Shown one piece after another: positions 17,058 through 26,454 of a DNA stretch of 64,000 nt (positions are counted from its first letter, which is position 1; the number at the start of each line of letters is the position of its first letter). The stretch is from Clostridioides difficile (lineage in GTDB: Bacteria > Bacillota > Clostridia > Peptostreptococcales > Peptostreptococcaceae): NCBI RefSeq assembly GCF_001299635.1, contig NZ_JRHN01000054.1, positions 62,001-126,000 of the forward strand, given 5' to 3'. Under the pieces are notes generated by a model, which saw only the letters and a program-made list of their open reading frames with translations, made no database searches and was not told the DNA's origin. Position numbers and translations under genes: made by a program.

Positions 17058-20000
17058 TTATTTTGCCTTGCACATTTTTTCTAATAATTCTTCTAATTCT
17101 GTAACTATATTATAACCTATTTTCTGTTTAGTTCTATACTTTGTTATTGGAACTAATAATATTTCATCTTTTAATTGTCTTATTTTTTCTATTTTCAATA
17201 TTTTACACAACGATTTTATATAAGCTATTGTAAGTAATGTCTGAACTGGTTTAGGTATATCAGAGAATCTGTCCTCAAGTTCTTCTTGTATATCCAGCAT
17301 ATCCTCTTTGTTTTCAATAGAAGCAATTTTTTTGTACATTTCAATTTTAATCAATTCATCTTTTATATAATTATCTGGAATGTATGCATTTACGCTTAAG
17401 TCTATTTCAACATCAATTTCTTCAACAATAGGCTCACCTTTAACCTTTTTAATTGCATCATTAAGCATTTTAACATACAAATCATAACCTATAACCGCCA
17501 TATGACCATGTTGTTGAGAACCTAAAATATTTCCAGCTCCTCTTATTTCAAGGTCTCTCATTGCTATTTTAAAACCTGAACCAAACTCTGTAAACTCTCT
17601 GACAGCTTTTAATCGTTTCTCAGCTATTTCACTCAGAGTTTTGTCTTTTTCATATAAGAGATATGCATATCCTTGTCTTGAGCTTCTGCCAACCCTACCT
17701 CTTAATTGGTAAAGTTGAGCTAATCCCATTTTATCTGCATCATATATAATCATTGTATTTGCATTGGATATGTCCATACCTGTTTCGATTATTGTAGTAC
17801 AAACTAGTACATCATAATCTTTATTTAAAAATCCTAGGATTATATTTTCTAATGATTTAGAAGTCATTCTTCCATGTGCAACAGCTACTCTAGCATCTGG
17901 TACGAGCTTTTGAATCATGCTTGCCATCTCTTCAATATGCTCAACTCTATTGTATACGAAAAATACCTGTCCACCTCTACTTAATTCTCTCTCTATTTCA
18001 TCTTGAATTACACTTTCCTTACTCTCTGTAACATATGTTATTACAGGATGTCTTTCTTGTGGAGGTTCTTCTATAACACTCATATCTCTTATTCCACTTA
18101 GAGACATATGTAAGGTTCTTGGTATAGGAGTTGCTGAAAGTGTAAGTACATCTACTGTAGATTTAATTTTCTTTAAAGCTTCCTTATGTTTTACCCCAAA
18201 TCTTTGCTCCTCATCAATAACTACAAGACCTAAGTTTGGTAAATTTATATCTTTTGATATTATTCTATGTGTCCCAATCAAAATATCTACTAATCCTTTT
18301 TTAGCATCTTCAATAATTTGTTTTTGTTGTTTTGGAGTTTTAAATCTGCTTAAAACTTCAACTCTTAAAGGATAATTTTCAAATCTTTCTTTAAATGTAT
18401 TATAATGCTGTTGAGCTAATATGGTTGTTGGAACTAGCACAGCAACTTGCTTTTGGTCCATACAAGCTTTGAAAATACTTCTAATAGCTACCTCTGTTTT
18501 TCCATAACCAACATCTCCACATACAAGTCTGTCCATTACCTTACTTGATTCCATATCTTTTTTAGTTTCTTCTATTGCTTTTAATTGGTCTTCTGTCTCT
18601 TGATATGGAAACAACGATTCAAACTCCGCCTGCCAAGGTGTATCTTTTGAGAACTTATATCCTTGTATTTTTTCACGTTTTGCATAAAGTTCAATTAAAT
18701 CCTTTGTCATGTCCTCAATTTCTTTTTTGACTTTTGCTTTTGCCTTTGTCCATTCATTGGTTCCAAGCTTATTTAACTTAACTTTTTCTACCTCTGCACC
18801 GATATATTTCTGTACTTTATCCATCTGGTCTATTGGTACATATAGATTATCTCCACCTTGATAAACTATTTTCATATAATCTTTTTTAATAGCATTGACT
18901 GTAATCTGTTCAATCCCTGTGTATCTACCTACACCACTATTTTCATGTACTACATAATCACCAACACTTAAATCTAAAAAGGATTCGATTTTTTTCCCTT
19001 TTTTAGCTTTTTTATTACTCGCTTTAGATGCTCTTTTATAAACGCCTATCATTTCATTATCTGTTATAACAGCAAACTTTATGGATTTATACTGGAAACC
19101 GCTATTTATATGTGCAGGTACAATTATAATTTGAGAGGATTTAATTTCAAGGTCTCTATCTTTAGAAACAGTTGTTTCTAAGCCTTTATCCAACAAATCT
19201 TTACTCAACTTAGTTGCTCTTTCCAATGTATTTGTTGCTAAAATTATTTTGTATCCATTGTATTTCAGACGATTTAATTCTTCAATTAACAAATCTACTT
19301 TTCCATTGAATGTAGGAACTTCTCTACTTTCAAAGTTGATTATAGATTTTATAGAAAAATTATTTATAGACTTTGGCAATAGTGAGTTTAAAACTACAGA
19401 TTTGTCTTTTACTAGATATTCTAAGTCTGTATAATGATATAATAATTTTCCTTGGTTTTTAATAGCCAAGCCTCTTTCAAGATTAAGTTTATAATTTTCT
19501 CTAAACTCATTTATATAATTTTCACATCTCTCTTTAAGTCTTGTTATATCATTTATAAATACTATTGCATCATCTGCTAGATAAGTAAATATACTTTTGT
19601 TTTCTTCTGGATAAATATAATCTATATAGTTTTCTACTCCTTCAAAATAAGTCTTGCTTGATATATAGTCTATATTTTGAAATGTACCTTCATCAGTAAT
19701 CTTAGTTGTTTCTTTTTTTAGTTTAACTAATGCATCTGTAGTTTTCTCTGGATAAATAAATTCTCTGGATGGGGTAATAGAAAACTGTTGTAATTTATCA
19801 ATTGATTTTTGCGAATATACGTCAAAAGTTCGTATGGAATCTATCTCATCATCAAATAATTCCATACGAATTGGATTTGTATATTCAAGTGAAAATACAT
19901 CTATAATTCCACCTCTTATACTAAATTGACCAAACCCCTCTATTTTTGAAACTCTTTCATATCCTAATGAAACTAGTTTTTCAGTTAATTTTTCTAAATC

Positions 20001-20444
20001 TAAGCTGTCTCCCACCTTATAATGAGATACACTATCAAGTAAAACTTGTTTTGGTATGTATTTTCTTAAAACCGCTTCAATAGAAGTTACTAAGATTATT
20101 TTTTCCTTATTTGCCAGTTTTAATAATACCTTTAATTTTTTTGCCTCTTCGTTTCTGTCCTTTGCATCTAAGTGATAAAAATAAATATCTTGAAAGCCTA
20201 AATATTCAACTTTATCTTCAATATAAAAACTTAAATCTTCATATACTTTCTTAGCTTCTAAATCACTACTAGTTATAAAAATCATTTGTCGTGATAAATC
20301 ATTAAATATAGAATAAGATATATGAGGTTTTTGTACTGGTAAAAGTCCATTAACTAATAATGAACCTTTTGTATTTTTTATACAGTTTATTATATCTTTA
20401 TACTCTTTTGAATTTTGCAAAGGATATAAAAAAACATCATTCAT
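17058..20444 (-). CDS. mfd: Transcription-repair coupling factor Mfd
   Basis: A 1128-residue DNA translocase that removes stalled RNA polymerase at lesions and recruits UvrA. Domains in order: a UvrB-homology module (about 1-330), the CarD/RID polymerase-binding module (VGDYVVHENSGVGRYTGIE, about 480-540), RecA-like motor lobes with Walker A CGDVGYGKTE (about 645) and the DEEQRFG box, a TRG motif region, and the C-terminal inhibitory domain. Normal length is about 1150. The ATG at 20444 has SD GAGGGAG. It starts 16 bp after pth, the usual pth-mfd pair of Firmicutes. Confidence 0.97.
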   Translation of the reverse strand: MNDVFLYPLQNSKEYKDIINCIKNTKGSLLVNGLLPVQKPHISYSIFNDLSRQMIFITSSDLEAKKVYEDLSFYIEDKVEYLGFQDIYFYHLDAKDRNEEAKKLKVLLKLANKEKIILVTSIEAVLRKYIPKQVLLDSVSHYKVGDSLDLEKLTEKLVSLGYERVSKIEGFGQFSIRGGIIDVFSLEYTNPIRMELFDDEIDSIRTFDVYSQKSIDKLQQFSITPSREFIYPEKTTDALVKLKKETTKITDEGTFQNIDYISSKTYFEGVENYIDYIYPEENKSIFTYLADDAIVFINDITRLKERCENYINEFRENYKLNLERGLAIKNQGKLLYHYTDLEYLVKDKSVVLNSLLPKSINNFSIKSIINFESREVPTFNGKVDLLIEELNRLKYNGYKIILATNTLERATKLSKDLLDKGLETTVSKDRDLEIKSSQIIIVPAHINSGFQYKSIKFAVITDNEMIGVYKRASKASNKKAKKGKKIESFLDLSVGDYVVHENSGVGRYTGIEQITVNAIKKDYMKIVYQGGDNLYVPIDQMDKVQKYIGAEVEKVKLNKLGTNEWTKAKAKVKKEIEDMTKDLIELYAKREKIQGYKFSKDTPWQAEFESLFPYQETEDQLKAIEETKKDMESSKVMDRLVCGDVGYGKTEVAIRSIFKACMDQKQVAVLVPTTILAQQHYNTFKERFENYPLRVEVLSRFKTPKQQKQIIEDAKKGLVDILIGTHRIISKDINLPNLGLVVIDEEQRFGVKHKEALKKIKSTVDVLTLSATPIPRTLHMSLSGIRDMSVIEEPPQERHPVITYVTESKESVIQDEIERELSRGGQVFFVYNRVEHIEEMASMIQKLVPDARVAVAHGRMTSKSLENIILGFLNKDYDVLVCTTIIETGMDISNANTMIIYDADKMGLAQLYQLRGRVGRSSRQGYAYLLYEKDKTLSEIAEKRLKAVREFTEFGSGFKIAMRDLEIRGAGNILGSQQHGHMAVIGYDLYVKMLNDAIKKVKGEPIVEEIDVEIDLSVNAYIPDNYIKDELIKIEMYKKIASIENKEDMLDIQEELEDRFSDIPKPVQTLLTIAYIKSLCKILKIEKIRQLKDEILLVPITKYRTKQKIGYNIVTELEELLEKMCKAK

Positions 20445-20460
20445 TTAAATCTCCCTCTCA

Positions 20461-21021
20461 CTATCCATTGTATTTGTTCATAGACATATCTATATTTTCT
20501 CTTATTATTGAGTCAATAGCACATGCTGCTTTTTCTAGTGCTTCATTTATATTATCAGATTCTTCTTTTCTAAATCTAGAAAGCACAAAGTCGGCTAAAT
20601 CTTGCCCAATTGCTGGCTTAGATACACCTACTCTTACTCTTGGAAAATCATTTGAACCTAGGCATTTAGTTATAGACTTCATACCATTATGTGTTCCCCC
20701 ACTTCCCTTTTTTCTTATACGTATTTTTCCAACCTCTAAGTCTATATCATCGTATACTACTACTATATTACTTAAATCAACCTTATAATATTTATATATA
20801 TCTATTAATGTTTCTCCACTTAAATTCATATAAGTTTGTGGTTTTACTAATAATACTTTTTCAGTACCTACTCTACCTTCACCAATTAAAGCTTTATGCT
20901 TTATTTTAGTGACACTAATGTTGTATTCTTTTGCAAGAATATCTATAACATCAAATCCAACGTTATGTCTAGTCTTCTCATATTTCTTTCCTGGATTACC
21001 TAACCCTACTACTACGTACAT
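20461..21021 (-). CDS. pth: Peptidyl-tRNA hydrolase
   Basis: A 186-residue esterase releasing peptides from tRNAs that dropped off the ribosome. Motifs are [19 protein letters not shown] with catalytic His19, [27 protein letters not shown], and [11 protein letters not shown]. Length is normal. ATG 21021 has SD AGGAGG. It lies 13 bp after pilD2, so it may be read from the pilus operon as well as from its own promoter. Confidence 0.97.
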   Translation of the reverse strand: MYVVVGLGNPGKKYEKTRHNVGFDVIDILAKEYNISVTKIKHKALIGEGRVGTEKVLLVKPQTYMNLSGETLIDIYKYYKVDLSNIVVVYDDIDLEVGKIRIRKKGSGGTHNGMKSITKCLGSNDFPRVRVGVSKPAIGQDLADFVLSRFRKEESDNINEALEKAACAIDSIIRENIDMSMNKYNG

Positions 21022-21034
21022 TTCTTACCTCCTG

Positions 21035-21685
21035 TTATATAAATTTGTATAACAAACTATAATAAAAATCAAATATATTATACTCTGTAAATATTATTAT
21101 AATTGTTGATAAGGAAATAAAAGGTGTAAAAGGAATCTGCCTTTTTATGCTTATACCTTTAAATATTTTAGGTATGTATAAAACAACAAAAAACAAAAAC
21201 GCTAAAATAAATGATAAAACTATCACATAAAAACCATAATTATTTCCCAATGCAAAGCAACATAAGCTATAGAGACCTACATCTCCATAGCCTAATCCTT
21301 TTGTTAATTTAGCAATAATATAAGGTATAATAAAGCCTATTGCTAGTCCAATTATATGATTTATATAGTCAAACTTAACAATATTGCAAAATACCAAAAA
21401 AATTATACCTTGAACTATTATACCACTAACTATTGTTATATCATATACATATATTGTGTAGTAATCTATAATGGATATAATTATTAGAAATGGAATTAAT
21501 ACCATATATTGTACACATTCTACACTAATTCCAAACTTTAGATATATTAATACAGATAAAACTACAGTTATTATGTAAATAAAAAACATATTATATAGAT
21601 TTTTCTTTCCTCTAGCACAAAAAATATCTAGAGATTTATTTATCAAATGCGCAAAAAATAAGGAAATTATTATTATATACTCCAT
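21035..21685 (-). CDS. pilD2: Prepilin peptidase-like A24 aspartyl protease without methylase domain
   Basis: A 216-residue, almost wholly hydrophobic protein. It keeps the A24 catalytic aspartates: D74 in SIIDYYT (with D82 nearby) and D135 in LGYGDVG. It lacks the N-terminal CxxC zinc/methyltransferase domain found in the neighbouring PilD1. It matches the second prepilin peptidase annotated at the end of the C. difficile pilus cluster. It could be an independent peptidase or a partner of PilD1. No strong SD is visible ahead of ATG 21685. It is separated from pilD1 by about 100 bp. Confidence 0.82.
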   Translation of the reverse strand: MEYIIIISLFFAHLINKSLDIFCARGKKNLYNMFFIYIITVVLSVLIYLKFGISVECVQYMVLIPFLIIISIIDYYTIYVYDITIVSGIIVQGIIFLVFCNIVKFDYINHIIGLAIGFIIPYIIAKLTKGLGYGDVGLYSLCCFALGNNYGFYVIVLSFILAFLFFVVLYIPKIFKGISIKRQIPFTPFISLSTIIIIFTEYNIFDFYYSLLYKFI

Positions 21686-21763
21686 AGTCTACAGCACGTT
21701 AGTAATAGGGTTAATAATAATATTGTCCTTATTGAATACTTTAATTCATTTTTATAAAAATTA

Positions 21764-21779
21764 AAACTTGATTAAGTTT
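21764..21779 (-). terminator. Weak terminator candidate after pilD1
   Basis: A 6-bp stem (21764-21769 with 21774-21779) and 4-base loop, followed on the minus strand by a T-rich run. It lies 10 bp past the pilD1 stop and may only attenuate transcription towards pilD2 and pth. Confidence 0.35.
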
Positions 21780-21788
21780 AACTATTTT

Positions 21789-22571
21789 CTACATAATCAT
21801 AGAAAAATAAAGTTCAAGTAACTGTTTCCCACATAAGATTGTTATTAATGCTCCAATTGATATAAATGGACCATAAGGTATAACAGAATTGTATTTCTTT
21901 CTCTTTATCTTACTTAAGATTATCACACAAATTCCATATACTGCACCTACATAAACGCTTAGTAGGGCAGTCAAAAGACCATTTTTAACACCCATATAAA
22001 GACCTATCATTGCAAATAGTTTAATATCTCCTCCACCCATACACTCTTTTTTTACTATAAATTCAATAAGAAGCACAATAAGCCAAACGCTTCCTCCACA
22101 GATAAAAGCTCCTATAATGGAATTCTTAATTGGTATTTCTTTAAAAATGAGATTAAAAATTATAGCAAATATAGCTCCAAAAATCAGTATTCTATCTGGT
22201 ATTATAAAGTGGTCAATATCTATAAATGTTATTATAATCAGTAAAGACACAAGAACTAAATAATAAATGGTTGTTGTAGATATTCCATATATCATAAACA
22301 CTGTTAAAAATAAAATTCCTGTAATTAATTCTACTAGAGCATATCTACTAGAGATTTTCTCACAACAATATCTACATTTTCTACCACTTATTAAATAGCT
22401 TAGTACTGGTATTAAGTCTATAGGCTTTAATCTAGTGTTACAACTCATACAATGGGATGGAGGTCTAGAAATAGATATACCTTCTGGAATCCTAAAAATG
22501 CAAACATTAAAGAAACTTCCAAATACTAGTCCAACTATAAATACGTATAAATTAACGATTATAATGTCCAT
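21789..22571 (-). CDS. pilD1: Prepilin peptidase / N-methyltransferase PilD1
   Basis: A 260-residue bifunctional membrane enzyme that cuts the leader from prepilins and methylates the new N-terminus. The N-terminal region has the zinc pair CMSC (C41, C44) and CRYC (C66, C69). The A24 protease aspartates are in FIDIDHFIIPD (about 117-126) and MGGGDIK (about 179-184). ATG 22571 has SD GGTGGAG and overlaps the 3' end of pilT by 20 bp, indicating coupled translation. The length matches the family. Confidence 0.94.
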   Translation of the reverse strand: MDIIIVNLYVFIVGLVFGSFFNVCIFRIPEGISISRPPSHCMSCNTRLKPIDLIPVLSYLISGRKCRYCCEKISSRYALVELITGILFLTVFMIYGISTTTIYYLVLVSLLIIITFIDIDHFIIPDRILIFGAIFAIIFNLIFKEIPIKNSIIGAFICGGSVWLIVLLIEFIVKKECMGGGDIKLFAMIGLYMGVKNGLLTALLSVYVGAVYGICVIILSKIKRKKYNSVIPYGPFISIGALITILCGKQLLELYFSMIM

Positions 22572-23634
22572 TATAATTTACTCCACCTATCATCCTTGTC
22601 ATAAACTCTTGGTCAGTACATCTACTAAGTGCCATATCTTTTGTAATCTTTCCGTTTTTATAAAGTTCCATTAAATCTTGGTCCATAGTCTTCATACCTG
22701 CTTTAACCCCAGTCTGTATCATGTTTGGAATCTGATATGTTTTTCCTTCTCTTATTAAGTTTTTTATTGCTGGAGTAGCAAACATCAATTCAATAGCAGC
22801 TATTCTACCTTTTCCATCAGCTGTAGGAAGTAATTGTTGTGACACTACCCCTTCACAAACTGTAGATAACTGAGTCTTTATTTGTTGCTGTTGAGATGGT
22901 TGGAACATATCAACTATTCTATCTATTGTCTTAGCTGCTCCAACTGTATGTAGTGTTGAAAATACCAAATGCCCTGTTTCTGCTGCTGTTAATGCTATTG
23001 ACACAGTCTCAGGGTCTCTCATCTCTCCTATTAGTATTACATCTGGGTCTTGACGCAAGATAGCTCTAAGAGCTGAGTGAAAACTTTCTGTATCAGTTCC
23101 TACTTCTCTTTGATTTACCAAGCTTTGTTTATGATGATGTACATATTCTATTGGGTCCTCAAGTGTAATTATATGTTTTTGCTGTGTTTCATTTATTATA
23201 TTTATCATACTTGCAAGTGTTGTACTTTTACCACTTCCTGTTGGACCTGTAACTAAAACTAATCCTTTATGCCTTTCAGTAAATGACCTTATATTTTCTG
23301 GAAGACCTAATTTCTCAAAAGTTGGTATCTCTGCTGTTATAGTTCTTATTGCTATTGCGTAATCGCCTTTTTGTCTATATGAGTTTACCCTAAATCTTTC
23401 ACCTGTTTTTAGAGAAGCTGAAAAATCAGCTTCTCCATGTTCTTCTATTACTTTAAACATAGATTCCCCTGCTATGTCTTTTGCCATTTGCATTGTTATT
23501 TCTGGTGTAAGTATCTGCTCACTTAGCTTTACAAATCCACCTTTTACTCTAGCTACAGGATTCGTTCCAACCGTTATGTGTATGTCTGATGCGTTCAGTC
23601 TTATACCTTGCTCCAATAAATCATAAATATACAT
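22552..23634 (-). CDS. pilT: Twitching motility / retraction ATPase PilT
   Basis: A 360-residue secretion-type hexameric ATPase that depolymerises type IV pili. Motifs: LNASDIHITVG near the start, Walker A TGPTGSGKSTT (about 125-136), ITLEDPIEYVH (Asp box), RQDPDVILIGEMRD (Walker B), TAAETGHLVFSTLHT (His box), and the PilT-specific AIELMFATPAIKNLIREGK. This distinguishes it from PilB, which lacks the AIRNLIRE-type motif. The ATG at 23634 follows SD GGAG. There is a 104-bp gap to pilK, and its 3' end overlaps pilD1. Confidence 0.96.
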   Translation of the reverse strand: MYIYDLLEQGIRLNASDIHITVGTNPVARVKGGFVKLSEQILTPEITMQMAKDIAGESMFKVIEEHGEADFSASLKTGERFRVNSYRQKGDYAIAIRTITAEIPTFEKLGLPENIRSFTERHKGLVLVTGPTGSGKSTTLASMINIINETQQKHIITLEDPIEYVHHHKQSLVNQREVGTDTESFHSALRAILRQDPDVILIGEMRDPETVSIALTAAETGHLVFSTLHTVGAAKTIDRIVDMFQPSQQQQIKTQLSTVCEGVVSQQLLPTADGKGRIAAIELMFATPAIKNLIREGKTYQIPNMIQTGVKAGMKTMDQDLMELYKNGKITKDMALSRCTDQEFMTRMIGGVNYNGHYNR

Positions 23635-23738
23635 AATATTTAATCTCCATATCTTTTATTAGTTTACTTATTTTTTAGTAATAAATATACAAAGTTAATT
23701 TATTACTTATTCGTTTATACTAAGTTGTGTTTTTGTGT

Positions 23739-25277
23739 TTAGTTTACTTTTTTGTATGAACTTATGTCATGGCTAATTGAAATTTTGTCTTTTATATCAT
23801 AATTATCTAATATATTTGAATCTACATTTATATTAAATTTAACTTTAGCCTCAACTTCATATTTTGAATTTGAGTTTTCTTCAACACCTAATCCGAGAAT
23901 TTTTTCTTGTCCTTCTTTAATTTCTACCTCTTTTATTCCATCTTCATCCCCAGTTACTATTAAACTCAATTCTGACCCTGAGCCATTTTCTTTTAATTCT
24001 GGCCAACCTTCTTTTGTCATATCATAGTCAGCTTTGTAAAAAGGTATTTTTATAGTAGTGTCTTCTGTTTTATCAACGTCTTGAGGTTTTAATTCTTTCA
24101 GTCTGCACTTTATTTCTGCTAAAAGATCATTTTGTATATAATTGAAGTTTGTTATCAAAGCCATATTGTCATATCTAACTGGTATCTTCTCATAAGACAT
24201 ACTTTTTAACTGATTGCATTGTTCTGATATCTCATATAATAAATCTTTATATTCTAGAAAAGCTTCTGCCGTATTTTTATTACCATTAGATATATTATCA
24301 CTTAACTGTTCAAATTTTCTTACATTATTTCTCAAATGAACTCTTAAGGAATTAAATCCTTCAGTTTGATTTGGTAAATCTTTCAATAATACTTCTAATT
24401 TCTCCCATGTATCCTTCCAATTATATTTCTTACTATTCATTATAGAACTTTGTATTAAGTCATAATATTGTTGAGAATTTGGAATTCCATCAGATACCTC
24501 TACTTTTGGGTCATCAATATGAAATGTATGCCTATACTCAATCATATTTTGCATTGCCAAGGAAATATTATCTAGTGCCTTATAAGTGTATGAAAATGTA
24601 GGATTTAATTGTTCTTTTTCAACTTTACCTTCATCTAAGAACATTTTTAAAATAATATCATTATTTATTAACTTTGTTTCAGTAATCGTAGTTGAATTTA
24701 TATCTCCATCCAAAACACTTTCACTTATTTTATTTATATCTCCAGAAGTATAATTCTTCAAGATTGCTAATATAGAATCTCTATGTGATAGAATATTTAT
24801 ATTTACTTCTTCAAAATCTCTATCATCAAGTATATTTAAATCCTGTAATTTTTTTAACTCTATACTAGCTTTTTCTAAATCTGAAGAAGCCTTACTTAAA
24901 TAAGACTTTACATTATTCATATAACCTAATCTTTCTTTTGGAAGATTTTCATCATCTTGATTATTAATATCTGTCTCTGATATATTCCTTAATGTTGACC
25001 TAGATATAGATTTTTCTTTATTTTCATTCTTAAACTCATTATCTATTTTTTCAAGCTCATCATATAATTTTGTATATGTTTTATCAATACTATTTTCCAC
25101 ACATGTTTCTGCCAAATACTTTGCTTGTATACCCTCATTAGTAGTCTTTGTAGATTTTATTCTATTAGCTATCTGATTTGAAAATGTCAATCCCACAATA
25201 GAAAGCAATGCCACCACTACCAAAACTAAAACTAAAGCTGCCCCTCTTTCACTTTTAGATTTATTCCACTTCCTCAA
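23739..25277 (-). CDS. pilK: Type IV pilus minor pilin-like protein PilK
   Basis: A 512-residue protein with a type IV pilin-like N-terminus: basic MRKWNKSKSERG then AALVLVLVVVALLSIVG (span about 13-33), with a helix-rich acidic body of K, E, D, N and L. Pilin cleavage would fall after the glycine at 12. A large minor pilin of this kind (PilK/GspK-like) caps the pilus or primes assembly. It starts at TTG 25277, with GGGGGTGAG upstream. Position between pilU and pilT matches the C. difficile pilK gene. The body has no motif I recognise. Confidence 0.82.
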   Translation of the reverse strand: MRKWNKSKSERGAALVLVLVVVALLSIVGLTFSNQIANRIKSTKTTNEGIQAKYLAETCVENSIDKTYTKLYDELEKIDNEFKNENKEKSISRSTLRNISETDINNQDDENLPKERLGYMNNVKSYLSKASSDLEKASIELKKLQDLNILDDRDFEEVNINILSHRDSILAILKNYTSGDINKISESVLDGDINSTTITETKLINNDIILKMFLDEGKVEKEQLNPTFSYTYKALDNISLAMQNMIEYRHTFHIDDPKVEVSDGIPNSQQYYDLIQSSIMNSKKYNWKDTWEKLEVLLKDLPNQTEGFNSLRVHLRNNVRKFEQLSDNISNGNKNTAEAFLEYKDLLYEISEQCNQLKSMSYEKIPVRYDNMALITNFNYIQNDLLAEIKCRLKELKPQDVDKTEDTTIKIPFYKADYDMTKEGWPELKENGSGSELSLIVTGDEDGIKEVEIKEGQEKILGLGVEENSNSKYEVEAKVKFNINVDSNILDNYDIKDKISISHDISSYKKVN

Positions 25278-25297
25278 AATCTCACCCCCAAGTAAAA

Positions 25298-25825
25298 TTA
25301 TTTATCTTTAAATATTTCAGTTACAATTTTAACTTCTTTTTTACTTGAATAGTCATTCATACTTTTCCCAATTGCAGTTATTTTATATATTTGACCATTT
25401 TTATCTTCTACAGTAATCTTTATCTTATTTGCAATACTTTCTTTGTCAATTAAATCTCCATTTTTATCTTTTATAGTTGTAATCTTTTCGTATGGAGTAT
25501 CATATAGACTCACATCATCCTTACTAAGTACTTTATCATACACTACTTTTTTTGACTTATCTATTAGTTTTTCATACACAACATTCCCATCTTCTTGTTT
25601 ATCTAAACTATCAAAATCAAATTCTCCACTCTTTATTTTTCCCCTCAGATTTTCTATTTCACTTTGAACATAGTTTAAGGAACTTATATCTGTGTCATTT
25701 TTAGTGTTAGCTTTGTTATTAGTATTGATAATGTTAAAAAATGCAAATAGTATAATTACCATAATAGCCAGGGCTACCAGCACTTCAATTAAGGAAAATC
25801 CTTTTTCATTACTCTTTTTACCCAT
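25298..25825 (-). CDS. pilU: Type IV minor pilin PilU
   Basis: A 175-residue pilin-like protein. The class III leader MGKKSNEKG precedes FSLIEVLVALAIMVIILFAF, with glycine at -1, phenylalanine at +1 and glutamate at +5, the hallmarks for PilD processing. The rest is a small hydrophilic domain with no cysteine. SD AGGTTG precedes ATG 25825. It is the second of three minor pilins between pilO and pilT. Confidence 0.88.
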   Translation of the reverse strand: MGKKSNEKGFSLIEVLVALAIMVIILFAFFNIINTNNKANTKNDTDISSLNYVQSEIENLRGKIKSGEFDFDSLDKQEDGNVVYEKLIDKSKKVVYDKVLSKDDVSLYDTPYEKITTIKDKNGDLIDKESIANKIKITVEDKNGQIYKITAIGKSMNDYSSKKEVKIVTEIFKDK

Positions 25826-25861
25826 ATTTTATCAACCTACTTATTTTTAAATAAATTCTTA

Positions 25862-26422
25862 TTACCCAATTCTAGACATAACATCAAATGTATAAGTCTT
25901 ATTGTTTAAATCACTGTCTTTCTGACTTTCTTGTGTTGATTCATTATAGTATATACTTACAGTATAAATAGATTTATCAGTTTGCTTCTCTATTTTAAAT
26001 GGTGTTTCCTTCATTTCTTTATTATTTTGAACTAGTGGTTGATTAGAGATTATTTCTTCTCTAACTACATTATCAGCATCAGAAGTATTTTCTTGAATTC
26101 TCGTTACAGAATATACTCCTGTATTATTTTTGGTTTCTATAGAAACTTCATACCTTACAATATTATCTGGTGTCTCTATATTATATTCATAATTATCACC
26201 TGAGCTAGCTTTGGTTACCTCTTTACAGTTTTCTAAATCCCTATTTAGATACTTATTAATCAAATTAACATTTACTTGAGCATCTGTAATGATTTGTTGT
26301 TTCTTTACTGCTAATGTTATACCATTAAACACTTTATAAGAAATACTTAAAACTATAGTCAATATAAATACAGCTACGATTATTTCTAATAAGGTAAGAC
26401 CTTTTTCATTATTTTTGTACAA
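25862..26422 (-). CDS. pilV: Type IV minor pilin PilV
   Basis: A pilin-like protein of 186 residues. It has a short leader ending in NNEKG, then LTLLEIIVAVFILTIVLSI, with glutamate at +5 after cleavage behind the glycine. The longest frame begins at GTG 26431, but that GTG is part of the likely SD (ATAGGTGAT). The TTG at 26422 is 6 bases further on and is preferred. Either start yields the same mature protein. It precedes pilU by 36 bp. Function beyond minor pilin is not visible. Confidence 0.82.
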   Translation of the reverse strand: MYKNNEKGLTLLEIIVAVFILTIVLSISYKVFNGITLAVKKQQIITDAQVNVNLINKYLNRDLENCKEVTKASSGDNYEYNIETPDNIVRYEVSIETKNNTGVYSVTRIQENTSDADNVVREEIISNQPLVQNNKEMKETPFKIEKQTDKSIYTVSIYYNESTQESQKDSDLNNKTYTFDVMSRIG

Positions 26423-26454
26423 GTTTATCACCTATCTTTAAAGCCCATTTAGCT

